From positions 3,262,463-3,326,462 of the forward strand of contig NW_015622543.1 in the NCBI RefSeq assembly GCF_000835495.1: DNA of 64,000 nucleotides, written 5' to 3'. The DNA is from Cladophialophora immunda (taxonomy: Eukaryota > Ascomycota > Eurotiomycetes > Chaetothyriales > Herpotrichiellaceae). Shown here piece after piece: positions 33,438-44,850 of this stretch. The position numbers and the translations under genes were made by a program. Position 1 is the first letter of the stretch. Each line of letters begins with the position of its first letter. The notes under the pieces were generated by a model, which saw nothing but the letters and a program-made list of their open reading frames with translations, did not search any database and had not been told where the DNA came from.

Positions 33438-35158
33438 ATGGCTCATCCAGTGCGAACCAAGGTCGGATGCAAATCGACCAATCCATGGCGACAAAGTAGC
33501 TGATGATAACCGTCTTAGCTGAGGGACCCTTCACTATTCAAGGAAAATGCATATATCGATGGCGAGTGGGTGCCGGCCACATCGGGGCAGTCTTTCAAAG
33601 TGCAAAGTATGCAAATCTTGATGCTGCGATGTCTGGGCTAACTCCAAAATGCGCAGATCCAGCAACGGACGAGGTGCTAGGTTTCTGCCCTGAGATGTCG
33701 AAGAAGGAGACAGACGCAGCAATTGATGCCGCGAGAGAAGCTTTCCAATCATTTCGTAATACTTCGGCGCGACAAAAGGCACGACTTCTTCGACGGTGGT
33801 ACGACCTCGTGACAGAGAATGCTGATGACTTGGCTACACTCATTACCCTGGAAAATGGAAAGGCCTTGTCGGACGCAAAGATCGAGGTGGAGTACGCCGC
33901 GAGCTTCTTGGAGTGGTTCAGTGACGAAGCACCACGAATCTATGGCGATGTTATACCAGCCACTGTTGCGGGGAACCAGGTGCTTACCATCAGAGAGCCG
34001 GTGGGAGTGTGCGGTCTGATCACACCGTAAGTTCTTCATCTCGTGTTGTCTGCGCCAACACGCTGATAAAACCTAGGTGGAACTTTCCTGCCGCGATGGT
34101 TACCAGAAAAGCCGGGGCTGCACTGGCAGGTGGCTGCTCCGTCGTGATCAAATCGCCCGGTGAAACACCATTCACTATAAACGCAATGGTAGAGCTGGCT
34201 CACCGCGCAGGGATCCCACACGGGTTGGTCAATGTCGTCACAGCACTTTCCAACACGGTTAAAGTCGGCCGCGCGTTGACATCCTCCCCCTTGGTTCGCA
34301 AGATCTCTTTCACGGGTTCGACTCGCGTCGGGAAAATCTTGATGCAGCAATGCGCCGAAACGACGCTCAAGAAGATCTCTCTCGAGCTCGGCGGAAATGC
34401 GCCCTTTATCGTGTTCGAGGATGCCGACATTGACGCTGCGGTCGCAGGCGCGATCTCCAGCAAATTTCGCGCGTCGGGCCAAACGTGCGTCTGCCCCAAC
34501 CGAATGTTCGTGCACGAATCCGTGTACGATATCTTTGCTGCGAAGCTCGCTGCGAGGGTGCGCAGCGAATTCGTGGTGGGCAACAGCCTCACGACTTCGG
34601 GAGTCACTCACGGCCCGTTAATCCACCAAGCTGCGCTGCAAAAAGTCGAAAGACACGTCAAAGACGCTGTCTCAAAAGGCGCCAAAGTGCTGGCCGGCGG
34701 ATCGCGACTCCCACACCTAGGATCGAATTTCTTCTTGCCCACCGTCTTGTCGGACATGGACGATTCAATGCAGCTTGCTTCAGAAGAGACCTTCGGACCG
34801 GTCGCGGCGGTCTTTCGATTCAAAACGGAAGAAGAGGTCATTCGACGGTCGAACGACACCGAGGTTGGCCTCGCCGGGTATTTTTTCAGTAAAGATGTTC
34901 ACCGTGTCTGGCGCGTGGCAAAGGCGTTGGAAGTTGGCATGGTCGGTGTCAACACTGGAGTGATCAGTGACCCGGCAACCCCGTAAGTGAATCGTTCTCT
35001 GTCATACGCTATGTCATACTGATCGATGTAAAAGCTTTGGAGGCGTCAAGTCAAGCGGTTTTGGACGTGAGGGAAGCAGGTATGGTATCGAAGAATATTT
35101 GTCTATGAAAATGATTGCATTCGGTGGCAATACGACCTCGTTGAAAGGTCGGTTGTGA
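33438..35158 (+). CDS. Succinate-semialdehyde dehydrogenase family enzyme
   Basis: Exons 33438-33461, 33519-33606, 33657-34026, 34077-34982 and 35035-35158 give 503 aa. The first two exons are in frames that a simple scan misses: MAHPVRTK then [29 protein letters not shown], joining [10 protein letters not shown]. Aldehyde dehydrogenase landmarks are [23 protein letters not shown], the general base Glu264 (LELGGNAPF) and catalytic Cys298 ([10 protein letters not shown]), then [12 protein letters not shown] and [21 protein letters not shown]. This matches NAD(P)-dependent succinate-semialdehyde dehydrogenase (GABA shunt or 4-hydroxybutyrate catabolism). Fungal genomes often carry several copies. 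The first donor (GTCGGA) is non-standard but the join is strongly supported by the protein. Cytosolic or mitochondrial is undecided. Confidence 0.9.
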
Positions 35159-35708
35159 CATATCAAATGAAGTGGCTGTTTTTTTGGCGGTTGCTGCAAC
35201 TCGCTATGTTGATATCAGTACTATTCATCTCCATAGAGGAAAACCGCCGAGACTGTCTTTCCGAGCTTCCACTGTGCTGGCACAAGTTTGAACCTAATTG
35301 TATTCCCTCACTTCTGGCGTTTCTCCTTGCCAAATGTCTCAGACCCCTATCTCAAGCTGACTGGAACCTCAAAAAAGAGTTGATGTTTGGTCTACAGAAT
35401 CTTGCCCCGTTAGAACATATCTAAGTGTCTCAACCCTGGAAGTTAGTACGCTGTTATCGATGCTGGCGGGATCGGGCAAATGGCCTCTCAATATGCCAAA
35501 ACGGCAGGCGAATCGAGGAAGACGAAGTAGAGAGGTAGAAAGGTTGCAGAAAAGCCTCCCGATTTTCAATGCTTCCAATTTTGAAAATGCCCACAGTCTG
35601 TTTACAAGCTGCTGTCTGTTTCCACCAGCTATGGACTCCCCTACGGAGGCTCATCTGCGCTATATACATGTCTCATCTTCCCCGAAATGTCGCGTCGGAA
35701 AATCGTGT
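35159..35708. other. Intergenic region between convergent genes
   Basis: About 550 bases, no supported feature. Confidence 0.4.
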
Positions 35709-37614
35709 TCAAGCCCCCGTATCCGGAATTTTGTTATTGTTGTCCACATTCTCAAGTTGCTCGACCTTGAAAAGTTATAAGCAGGACGACCTTGTCCACT
35801 CTCAGTTCCACTTACCATGATGACCTTTTCTTCATTTGTGTTGTGTTCCTCAAGCACAGCAATCCGACGACCAATGCCACTGGTTTCGTAAAACTTGAAC
35901 TGCCAAGCCCACAGGCGGGCCTCAAAGAGCTCGTCCACCTCCTCGAGAGACCGGCCGGCTAGCTCGGGGAAGAAAAAGACGGCGAATATAACCGCGAGGA
36001 TCGAATCGCCTCCAAGAAGCCAGCCGAGCTTGGGACCGAGATTCGCCCCAGGGCTGCCTAGGAGGTATGGGATGCAGAATGTGACGATGAAGGCAGATAG
36101 CACGTCGACCGAGGTAGCGAAACTCAAGACTTAGCAGAGGCATTAGCACGGTATGTATTGGAAGGCAAATTTGCTGGGCGTGGGACTGGTCACTTACTCT
36201 TCTTCCTCATTTTGACACCCCCAATCTCGGCAACCGCCAAGAATGCCAGCGTGTTGACTGAGAACTTGCAGGCGGTAAAGAGAAGAATGATGGAAGCGAT
36301 CACCAGGTTGCCCTGCGCTGTAGTCGGGTGAAGTTTCGACCCGTAACCAGCGACAAGGAAATTGAACAGAGCGGCCAAGGCCTGTCCGGTAATGAGTATC
36401 GGTCGGCGACCAACCCGGTCGACAACGAGGATGCAAATGAGAGCGCCTGCCACCCCACATGCTTGTGCTACGAGCGAGTAAGTGAAGGCGGCGGATCCGA
36501 GGCCGATCTGTTTAAAGAACGTTGGACCGTACGAGTTGACGAATTGCTGACCGGTGCTTTCATGGAACCAAAAAAGGAGCGAGCATATGATTGTCCGCCT
36601 CAGGTATGTGCCGCGGAATAGATCAAGCCAGGACCCCTGCTTTTCGGCATGACTGGACTCGATGGCATAGTCGATGGCATCGATCTCGGCGGCTGTCGCT
36701 CCGTTCTCCACCATGTTCTTGGGCCGAAGCCGGTTCAGATTTTGCAAGGCCCGTTCTTTCTTATTGTGGAGGACAAGCCAACGCGGTGATTCTGTGGGCA
36801 TCGTTGTTAGCAGCCAAGATTCTCAAGCCTACTGGGCCAAGCTTCTTGATGCTTACCGACTGTGAAAGGAACACTTAGCAGGAGAATGACGGCCGGGATG
36901 AGCTGAACACCAACTGGAATAAGCCACCCTGCCCGTGTGGTGTATCCAGACATGGCTTGGCCCATTCCTGCACCCCACATAGCTCCCAGAGTCGCAAGGC
37001 AAATGAGGCTGCCAGAAATGAATCCTCGAAGAGAGGCTGGCGCGATCTCGGCTTGATACGATGGGACGGCGTTTTCCACGAGTCCAACACCACAGTATGC
37101 GATAATGCGTCCAATGGTGAATTGGACCCATTCGTGGGAAGTCATTTGGACTATCGTCCTCGAGTCAACAACTCTCTTTTTCTGTGGGCTATCCGATGTC
37201 GACACATTGGACAGCGTTGTAGCTCACTCACTGATGACGGCAACAGATTGCATTGCGCAGACAACATAGATGGTCCATTTATACCCAATCCTCTCCACCA
37301 TGGGCTCAAAAGACATTGTTCCAAGAAGCTTCCCCGAAAACACGACTGTACTTGACGCGTCAGTAACAGGACGGGGCGGGAGCCAGAGGGAAAGGGGATT
37401 TGTTACTGGAATTCATGATCGATTTCCGAGAAGTCGGTAGGGCATAGGTTCCTTTGGGCGTTCGGTCCCCAAACTCGGACAGAAACGACGGAAGAGATTG
37501 GATGGATGCAAAGGATCCAGTGTCTAGTCCGAAGAGCATGTCTCCCCAAGCGAAGAAGAAGGTGCAGTACAGTAGGTACGGCGTGACATCACGCCATCTG
37601 GAATTAGAAAGCAT
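35709..37614 (-). CDS. MFS sugar transporter (hexose / sugar:H+ symporter family)
   Basis: Six exons: 37614-37407, 37345-37232, 37150-36857, 36791-36198, 36129-35816 and 35765-35709, giving 526 aa. The N-terminus TPYLLYCTFFFAWGDMLFGLDTGSFASIQSLPSFL is the first-helix region of fungal sugar porters. GTYALPTSRKSIMNSIVFSGKLLGTMSFEPMVERIGYKWTIY gives the motif-A loop. VENAVPSYQAEIAPASLRG, then ESPRWLVLHNKKE and LVVDRVGRRPILITG, are sugar-porter signatures. The end motif FPELAGRSLEEVDELFEAR corresponds to PETKGRxLEEID. Twelve helices, plasma membrane. The short last exon (VEQLENVDNNNK..) follows a 50-nt intron. It shares a 725-bp divergent promoter with the DHA2 transporter, and that promoter contains two copies of the shared ACGT-core element. 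Confidence 0.9.
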
Positions 37615-37960
37615 TGTGAAGTTGGAAGTGAATCGTCAGGTTGCCAGTTGTATTGTGTTCGTAGATGCTCTTGAAAGACGGGCTCTGGAGAGTAAGGAAA
37701 GGGCGACGACCTTGTTTATCTATACATTCGAAAATACGAGGAAAGAGTAGATGAAGTTGTTGAGATCGTGGTCTAGCCCCCCAGACGGTGTCCGGGGTCG
37801 CGGGGTTTTGTGAGGTTCCGATGGCTTGTTCTCATCGCCGTCAGTGGTGTTGCGAGAACGTGGAAGAAAAAGAACGCGGGGAAACTGGAGGTGTTTTGGA
37901 GTAAAGCCTCATCAGAGCCGAAGCCTCAGCAGCGTAGAGCTGTTGGACTCGGCGCTAAAC

Positions 37961-37978
37961 AATGCACGGTCACGTAGT
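37961..37978 (+). repeat. ACGT-core element, copy 1
   Basis: AATGCACGGTCACGTAGT. It differs from copy 2 by one base and lies 26 bp upstream of it in the same orientation. ACGT is the half-site core of many bZIP factors. Confidence 0.6.
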
Positions 37979-37986
37979 TCCGGGCT

Positions 37987-38004
37987 AATGCACTGTCACG
38001 TAGT
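37987..38004 (+). repeat. ACGT-core element, copy 2
   Basis: AATGCACTGTCACGTAGT. Counting three bases before it, the 20-mer GCTAATGCACTGTCACGTAG (37984-38003) recurs exactly, inverted, at 41863-41882 in the bZIP/sulfatase promoter. Confidence 0.65.
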
Positions 38005-38339
38005 ACGCAAAGACCCCCCAGTCTCCTGGCTGTTTCATACCCACTCAGGGTGAAATACCCGAGGTACTGCTCGTGTGCCTGGTTTATCAGCCATGTTGCT
38101 TGAGTTGATTGTCGCTGGGGGAGTTAGTTAACGCTCCGAATAGCAGATCCTAAGCAGGTTAGGTATCGACAACCTGTTACACCCGATATTGAGTGCGTTC
38201 TAGGCGACTATATAATCGCAATAGCTTTGTATATTTCAGTGCTTGTCGATAGCATGGGTATGATATCAAGGCTACCTGTCGATCCCATCTTGTTCCTCCG
38301 GTTCAATTTTCCATATAGCAAAGATTGCTAATATCCAAC

Positions 38340-40418
38340 ATGTTCGACCGCGGCATTAAGAACCAAGCCACCGCCGAAAATGTGGAAGAGACCACTCCTC
38401 TGCTAAACGCCTCTGCTTCGCAGGACGCAAACGACATTACGCCCGTTGTTAATGCCAGTCGAAGGGATTTGGAAGAATCTGGAGGAAATTCCGTCGTTGG
38501 TATTATATCTGTTTTGTTGATTGGTAGGTCGTCGACGATGTGGCTTGCCCTACAGAAGATTTCTCATGCTTCCCAGGCGTTTTTGTGTCGCAAGCAGATG
38601 TCTGCTTGGTGCTCGCGACTTATGGCAAGATATCTTCCGAGTTTCAGGCCCTGGATCAAGGTGGATGGCTGTTGACCAGCTATATGCTAGCACAATCTGC
38701 TGCTCAGCCGTTGGTGAGTTTTTGAACCATGCTTACTATCCAGCCACTGACTAACCGCCCAAACAGTATGGAAAGCTCAGTGACATTTTTGGCAGAAAGA
38801 GGTGCTTGCAGGCCTCGTATATCCTCTTTGCCACAGGAACATTATGTTCTGGGCTCGCTCAGTCGATGCCTCAGATCATCGCGTCGAGGGCTCTTGAGGG
38901 CTGCGGCGGAGCAGGAATGGTCTGTATGGTCTCAATTCTCCTCACGGATTTGGTGCCACTTCATAAGGTCGCTGTGTATCGAAGCTATGTGAATGTTGTT
39001 CAGACCAGTGGGAGAAGCTGTGGTGCTGTTATCGGTGGTATCATGGCACAGACCTTGGGATGGCGCTGGTAATTTCGGACTCCTTTTCTCTTTCGGTACC
39101 AGACTTTTTCTAACATTGATCATCTAGGCCCTTTCTGTTGCAGTGTCCTTTGGTGCTTATGGGAGTGTTGCTTGTCGAATTCAAATTGCAGCTCCACCCA
39201 GGAGAAAAGAACTCTGGAAGTGGTCTGCGGCAGAAGCTTAAGAGGATCGACTTTGCAGGTGCCTTCCTTTTGAGCTCTACAATCCTCGGTGCGCTGGCTG
39301 TCCTTGACCTCGGAGGACAAAAGCTTCCCTGGGATCATCCAGTTGTTATCGGAGCGGGATGCACCGCTGCGATCTGTTCTATCGGCTTCTTGGTGACAGA
39401 AAAGTACTTTGCGGCAGAGCCCATCTTCCCGCTCCGGTTGATCACACACTATGTCGTATGCACCTCTTATCTGATGTTGGCATTACAGAATCTGGCCATC
39501 ATGGCGGTAAGTATTTCCATCTTGTTGATTGAACGGACAACTAATAACACACTATAGATGATGTTTGTTGTTCCGATGTACTATCAGGTGTTTAAGCATG
39601 CAAGCACGGGAGAAGCTGGATCATATCTTGTGTTGTCCACTGCTGGCAATACCATCGGTGGTCTCTTGACTGGTTGGTATATTGGAAGGTAACACCACTT
39701 CTCTTTGCGTTCAACAGGCTTCTGCATCTAGAGCACTCTTATCTGCGGAAGGGTACTGACGATCCCCTTGCTGACACCATTTTAGGACACGGCGATATAA
39801 ATTTCCTCTGATATTCGGAAGTCTCAGTTCCGCCTGCGGGTTCTTGGGACTGATCTCTCTCTGGAATGGCCGGACAGACTTCCTCGAAGCACTGATCATC
39901 TTCCCTATTGGATTCGCAACCGGTATTGCACATTCAGCCATATTTATTGGTTTGAGTCACGGGGTTGACGGTGAAGACATTGCCATAGCGGGCTCGGGTC
40001 TGTACTTGAGCTCGAATGTTGGAATGGTTGCCGGTGTGAGCTTGGGGAATGCTGTTTACCAGCTATCTCTGAGCCGGGGTCTCCGCTCAGCGTTGCAAGA
40101 CATCCCAAATCGCGATACGGTTCGTTGTTCACCAGCATCCATGATGAATTGCCTGTGCTCTCTTTCCTAATGATGACAACAGATTATCCGAAAATTACTG
40201 GCTGATCTGTCTTATCTTCAAAATCTGCCCGGTTCACTTCGAACCTTTGTACTTCCAGCATATGCCTCCAGCTTCCAAAGAGTCTTCAGTGAGTTTGGTA
40301 ATCACCGTACTTGTACTCATTTAGCTGAAACCTCGCAGTAATTGGGCTCGTGGCTTCAGGTCTGTGCCTTTTTGTCAGCATTTGTTCAAAAGAAAAGCGT
40401 CTCGGCTCTATAACTTGA
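38340..40418 (+). CDS. MFS transporter, DHA2 family (14-helix, Vba-like)
   Basis: Eight exons: 38340-38523, 38577-38713, 38767-39068, 39128-39506, 39558-39688, 39786-40119, 40183-40288 and 40339-40418, giving 550 aa. The N-terminal tail has the TTPLLN acidic/dileucine-like stretch common in vacuolar transporters. LATYGKISSEFQALDQGGWLLTSYMLAQSAAQPLYGKLSDIFGRKRC is the DHA2 helix-1/motif-A block. GCGGAGMVCMVSILLTDLVPL and QTSGRSCGAVIGGIMAQTLGWRW are motifs B/C and D1. About 14 helices are expected. Relatives are vacuolar basic amino-acid transporters (Vba) or drug exporters; the acidic loop resolves neither. It is divergent from a sugar transporter and convergent with the bZIP gene only 156 bp away. 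Confidence 0.9.
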
Positions 40419-40574
40419 TGCTCCAAGTCCCAAGTCGTCCAAGATATATCATGGGGCGCAAGGAACTTCTCTGCCCAAGCCTGACATACGGAAGACGTAC
40501 ATTGAGAATTGTCAATTGATGATGGTCCATGAGTTTAGCGCTACCTTTTAGAACTCGAAAAAAGTCTCGTGATG

Positions 40575-41683
40575 TTAATCACCCTGTGATACAATATGGG
40601 TCGGGATTGAATCCATATATGGGAAGGTGTCGATTAACTTCTTTCCAATGGTATAGCTTTCAATTCTCCGTATATGGGCTTCGAACAAGGGGTTAAGTGC
40701 AATGTCGTTATTGCTGTCGGTTACCAAGATGTCGGCTAGCGGATATGACCAATTGACGGACAGGGTTTCATTGTGGAGGAGGCGAAATCTCTCCTGTTCA
40801 GCCTCCCAGTGCATATTTTTGATTAGCTGGTCTCGTCCTTGAGGCCTGCCCGCTAGTTAGCCCAATTTTTTGCGTATATTCAATACAAGTGCACGAATAT
40901 ACCAGGGCATGATATCGATCCACATAGGATGTGGAGTAGTCATCTGCAGTATTGTCGGTCGCAGGTGGACTGGCAAGGACAAGTAATTGACCTCAGTTGG
41001 AGATAGCAGCCACTATTAGTTTCGGTTAGGAGGGCAATGATACTCAGATATTCCTCGGCTTACGCGGAAGTAGAGGCAAAGGTTGTACTGGACCTGGGAC
41101 GAATGTTAGAGTCGATCAAACCACTTGCGAATGTGGGTCCCACAGCAGTTCTGGCTGCAGAAGACGTGATCTGCATCCAAGGCCCGTGTTCACCAACGAT
41201 GGACGCTACCGGAGTGTCCTGAGTGAACTTGCCATTCAACAGAGAGGTAATACTGGGAAACTTTGCTCGTGCGATTTCCTGCATGGGGATTTGAAAAAGC
41301 CCGGGGAGTTTCCGCGTGCGAAAATGATGCATGATATGGTCGAGCCTTGTGACAGCGGGAATCGCGACTGGAAGGACCTGCCAGAGCCTAGGTCCATTGC
41401 GAGATTGCTCTTGAAGCCCGTCTCGCTCGGTAGTCATCTCCCGCAAGTCGGATTGCAACGCGGTGATTCTGGATTTGAGCTCACGATTCTCTTCTTCCAA
41501 AGACTTGATTCGTCCTTCTTTCCTAGCTCGGCACTCGCGCTGGTTTCTTCTGTCGAAGGCCCGCTTCCGGTAGAGCTGCGTCGGCGTGTAGTGTAGGACA
41601 GACCGAGTGGAAGCTGCCATTCGGGAACCGGATTGATCATCCACGCGGCCAGGGCTTCCTACCTCGGGTGTCGAAGGCTCCAT
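40575..41683 (-). CDS. bZIP transcription factor with DUF3425 domain
   Basis: Exons 41683-41144, 41093-41064, 41012-40903 and 40845-40575 give 316 aa. The basic region is RKRAFDRRNQRECRARK (residues 39-55), followed by leucine-zipper-like heptads (LEEENRELKSRITALQSDL). The C-terminal half matches the fungal DUF3425 module. VQYNLCLYFR (a 30-nt exon), WLLSPTEVNYLSLP, LRPTILQMTTPHPMWIDIMPW and SVNWSYPLADILV lead to NPLFEAHIRRIESYTIG. Splice ends are canonical, the small exon being required to keep the module. Such factors are common beside stress, secondary-metabolite and nutrient genes. It sits between the DHA2 and sulfatase genes. Its own promoter carries two of the ACGT-core elements, consistent with autoregulation (inference). 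Confidence 0.85.
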
Positions 41684-41812
41684 CGGAGGATGATTGCCGA
41701 ACTCAGTTGTATGCTGGCACTTGCCCCGAAATTTCTTCCTGGATTATCAGATCAGTCCAATGTCGAAGGGATGGAGAGATCGAGAAAGTTGGGGGAGGCC
41801 TGGGGTAAATGT

Positions 41813-41830
41813 ACTACGTGACACCGCATT
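41813..41830 (-). repeat. ACGT-core element, copy 3
   Basis: Read on the minus strand it is AATGCGGTGTCACGTAGT, 16 of 18 matches to copy 2. With flanking bases it shares TGTCACGTAGTAC with copy 2. Confidence 0.55.
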
Positions 41831-41861
41831 AACCCCGCCATTCTTTTCCATCTGGTTTCAC

Positions 41862-41879
41862 GCTACGTGACAGTGCATT
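41862..41879 (-). repeat. ACGT-core element, copy 4
   Basis: Read on the minus strand it is AATGCACTGTCACGTAGC. The surrounding 20-mer at 41863-41882 is identical to 37984-38003 on the opposite strand. Confidence 0.65.
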
Positions 41880-42128
41880 AGCGTAGTTCACTTGGAAAGA
41901 TCCCAAAGCTCCTGACTGGCCGGTCCTTCGTTTAGGACGTTGGTGCCAACTAGAGGCTGCCAGCCCGCCTTAACAAAACTGACCTCATCGCTATGTTTGT
42001 TGCATGGACGTGGTCTCTATCAAATGTCCAAGTAATAAATATTCAAGGCTACCGAATTTTGTTATTGCAAATATGCTCATTACGCTCTGTTCCTCGTTAC
42101 TGAGCCGGCATTTCCTGCTAGTCCCACT

Positions 42129-44192
42129 ATGAGTTATCCTAATGCTTCGATCGTGGTTACGTGGCTGATATGGCTTCTGGCAGCTTCACCAATATTGGCC
42201 GAGGTGGCCAAAAAACCAAACATTCTTTTCATTCTCACCGATGATCAAGACCACCATATGGAATCATTGGTATGTAAGACGTGGTTCCATTTCGAGCGTT
42301 CATACGATAGTATATGGTGGCTAACCAAGGTAAACAGCAACACATGCCCTTTCTACAGAAGTATCTTGTCAATGAAGGAACAGTGTTCGACAACCATTTC
42401 TGCACCGTAGCCATCTGCTGTCCTTCGCGCGTTAACCTGTGGACGGGACGGCTGGCGCACAACACGAACGTCACGGACATTTTTCCGCCGCATGGTAAGT
42501 AGCGCATACTGAAAGGGTAAATAGAACTGACTGCGAAAGGTGGATATCCCAAAATCATTCGCGAAGGCATCAATTCGAATTATATCCCTGTTTGGATGCA
42601 AGAGGCGGGATATAATACTTACTATTCAGGGAAACTCTGGAACGCTCATACTGTGGACAACTACAATGCGCCGTATGTGCAAGGTTTCAACGGGTCGGAC
42701 TTTTTGCTCGACCCTTACACTTATCAATACTACAACTCTTGGATGTCCCGCAACGGAGGCGCGCCTATCAGTTACAAAGGCCAGTATTCCCCGGACATCG
42801 TGGCGGGAAAGGCGTACGCGTTTCTGGAAGAGGCCACTACGCATCCAGATCCTTGGATGCTAACCGTGGCACCAATTGCGCCCCATTCGGACTGTATCCT
42901 CGGCGATGAAGATTTCCGCATCGATCACCCTGCATATGCACCGAGACACGCCCACTTGTTCAAGGACTACAAGATTCCGAGAACACCAGACTTTAACCCA
43001 GTAGCAGTACGTATTCAGTCTCACGCAACCGGCGGAGTTCCGTCTCTAACAACCTATAGTTTAGCGGTGTGTCGTGGATGAAAGACCTGCCACTTCTCAA
43101 CGATACTGTGATTGAATACAATGACGAGTTCCAACGTTCAAGATTACGTGCGCTACAGTCGGTCGACGAAATGATTGAGAAGCTAATCACCATGCTCAAC
43201 GACAAGGGCCTATTGGACAACACTTACATCTTCTACACCACTGACAATGGATATCATATATCTCAACACCGTAGGTGTTCTTGGCCAGTTATGGATTGGT
43301 TGGAGACTGATGGTGAATTTGTCACAGGACTTCACCCCGGCAAAGAGTGTGGTTTCGACACAGACATTCATATACCACTTATCATTCGCGGACCGGATAT
43401 TCCTCGTGGACGAGTGTCGCAGCATGTGACTTCGCACACTGACCTTGCTCCGACCATAATGGGCCTTGCAGGGGCGAGCCGTGGAGATTTTGACGGCGCT
43501 CCCATTGTACTCTCACCAAAAGAGGCTGAAGTCCGCTCACACGAGCACGTCAACGTCGAGTTCTGGGGCAATGTAATTCCCGAAGGCTTGTGGGGGAAGT
43601 ACGGAGATGGATACGATCCTCACAGCGGAAGTCGTGTGAACGGCTTGAACAACACGTATAAGGCCGTCCGGATCCTTTCGTCAGAATACAGCCTCTACTA
43701 CTCGGTATGGTGTACGGGAGAGAAAGAGTACTATGACATGAAGGTACGAATTGTCCGGAGCAGACCGTGCTCGGTAGGTATTGGAATGAGTTTATTGACC
43801 CTCGACAGCTGGATCCCTATCAGGTCGACAACTATTACGCTCGCAGCGGCTCTCTCGACACATACCGGCTCGCGGACAGACCTTTTGAGCATGTTGTGAG
43901 CCGCTTGGATGCTCTTCTAATGGTCCTCAAGTCGTGCAAGATGGAAGACTGTCGCAACCCTTGGAAGGTATTGCATCCCGATGGACACGTCCACACTCTC
44001 ATTGATGCGCTGCATTATCGGTTTGATGACTTTTATCACGAACAACCCCGGGTTGCGTTCACTTCTTGTGAACTAGGATATATCAGGGAAGCCGAAGGGC
44101 CGCAAGATGTCCACCGCTTTGGCGAATCAGATCAAGGGGTGTCAGCACAAGCTAGCTTCCAATACCGCGGCCGTTGGAGTGAGTGGACGTAA
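42129..44192 (+). CDS. Secreted type I sulfatase (arylsulfatase-like)
   Basis: Exons 42129-42269, 42338-42494, 42540-43006, 43060-43270, 43328-43743 and 43809-44192 give 591 aa. A signal peptide is visible (VVTWLIWLLAASPILA). Metal-binding Asp38/Asp39 lie in FILTDDQD. The C-x-P-S-R active-site motif is C74-C75-P76-S77-R78 followed by VNLWTGR, the site of formylglycine formation in Cys-type sulfatases. YYSGKLWN and FYTTDNGYHISQHRLHPGKECGFDTDIHIPLIIRGPDI form the second half of the metal site. The 57-nt intron at 43271-43327 is in frame, so an unspliced protein would carry 19 extra residues; removing it restores SQHRLHPGK. It hydrolyses a sulfate ester outside the cell or in the secretory path. 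Fungal relatives are induced under sulfur limitation. It shares a promoter with the bZIP gene. Confidence 0.92.
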
Positions 44193-44850
44193 GTCCTTGT
44201 TTAAGGGGTACTGGACTGGCTGTAATTTATTGGACTTTGAGGAAAGGCATAGTATAGTGCTCGATGTCACGATTAGCACATATCATAGTGACAGAGACAG
44301 CGAGTAAGAAGAGAAATTATATAGCGGACGCGTAGAAAAGGTCTACCTCCCGCCTCCGAGTATAGTTTTGAAGCACAGTTGAGAGGGTGCTTGGAGAAGG
44401 TAAGGTGATAGAGAAGAGCGCCTGTTACCTAGAAGACTTTTCCTTGGAAAGATGCCGGTAGGTTGTTCGGATTGCCAGAGGTCCATAAACCACAGCCGAG
44501 TCTATGAGGCGACTCTTTGGGAGGGTCAAACGAGGTGGAATCAGGTGAGCCCCAAGGGATATAGAGGACAAAAGTGGAAGCGCCAAGTTAGAATCGATCT
44601 TTGGGATCCACCAATTTACAAGTCCTACGTGATGAAGCCACCCGAGTCTCGATATTCCTCTGTCATTTATGAACCCATTCCCGTTCTAGCAGCTATCTAA
44701 CCTGCCTCGACCACCCAGGTTGGGCCCCGTGATACGACCACGGTAATGTTTCGAAATTCCTGCCAGCCCAGCGAATGCGATGATCCAACGGGGCTGAGGA
44801 TCGGTACTTCCAGTCACAATTCTTTCGTCGCAGAGCATAGATTCGGCGAC
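44193..44850. other. Intergenic region between convergent genes
   Basis: About 660 bases; an 82-codon frame at 44452-44700 has no recognisable motif. Nothing else is seen. Confidence 0.4.

Larger units (their letters stand above)
37615..38339. promoter_or_regulatory. Divergent promoter, sugar transporter / DHA2 transporter
   Basis: A 725-bp spacer with the paired element at 37961-37978 and 37987-38004. A TATATAA box at 38209-38215 lies about 125 bp before the DHA2 start. Confidence 0.55.
41684..42128. promoter_or_regulatory. Divergent promoter, bZIP factor / sulfatase
   Basis: A 445-bp spacer with two inverted copies of the ACGT-core element at 41813-41830 and 41862-41879. These lie 130-200 bp from the bZIP start and 250-320 bp from the sulfatase start. 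Confidence 0.55.

Noticed and set aside
34036..34611. 191-codon antisense frame in the SSADH gene
   Set aside because: Shadow of the aldehyde dehydrogenase exon.
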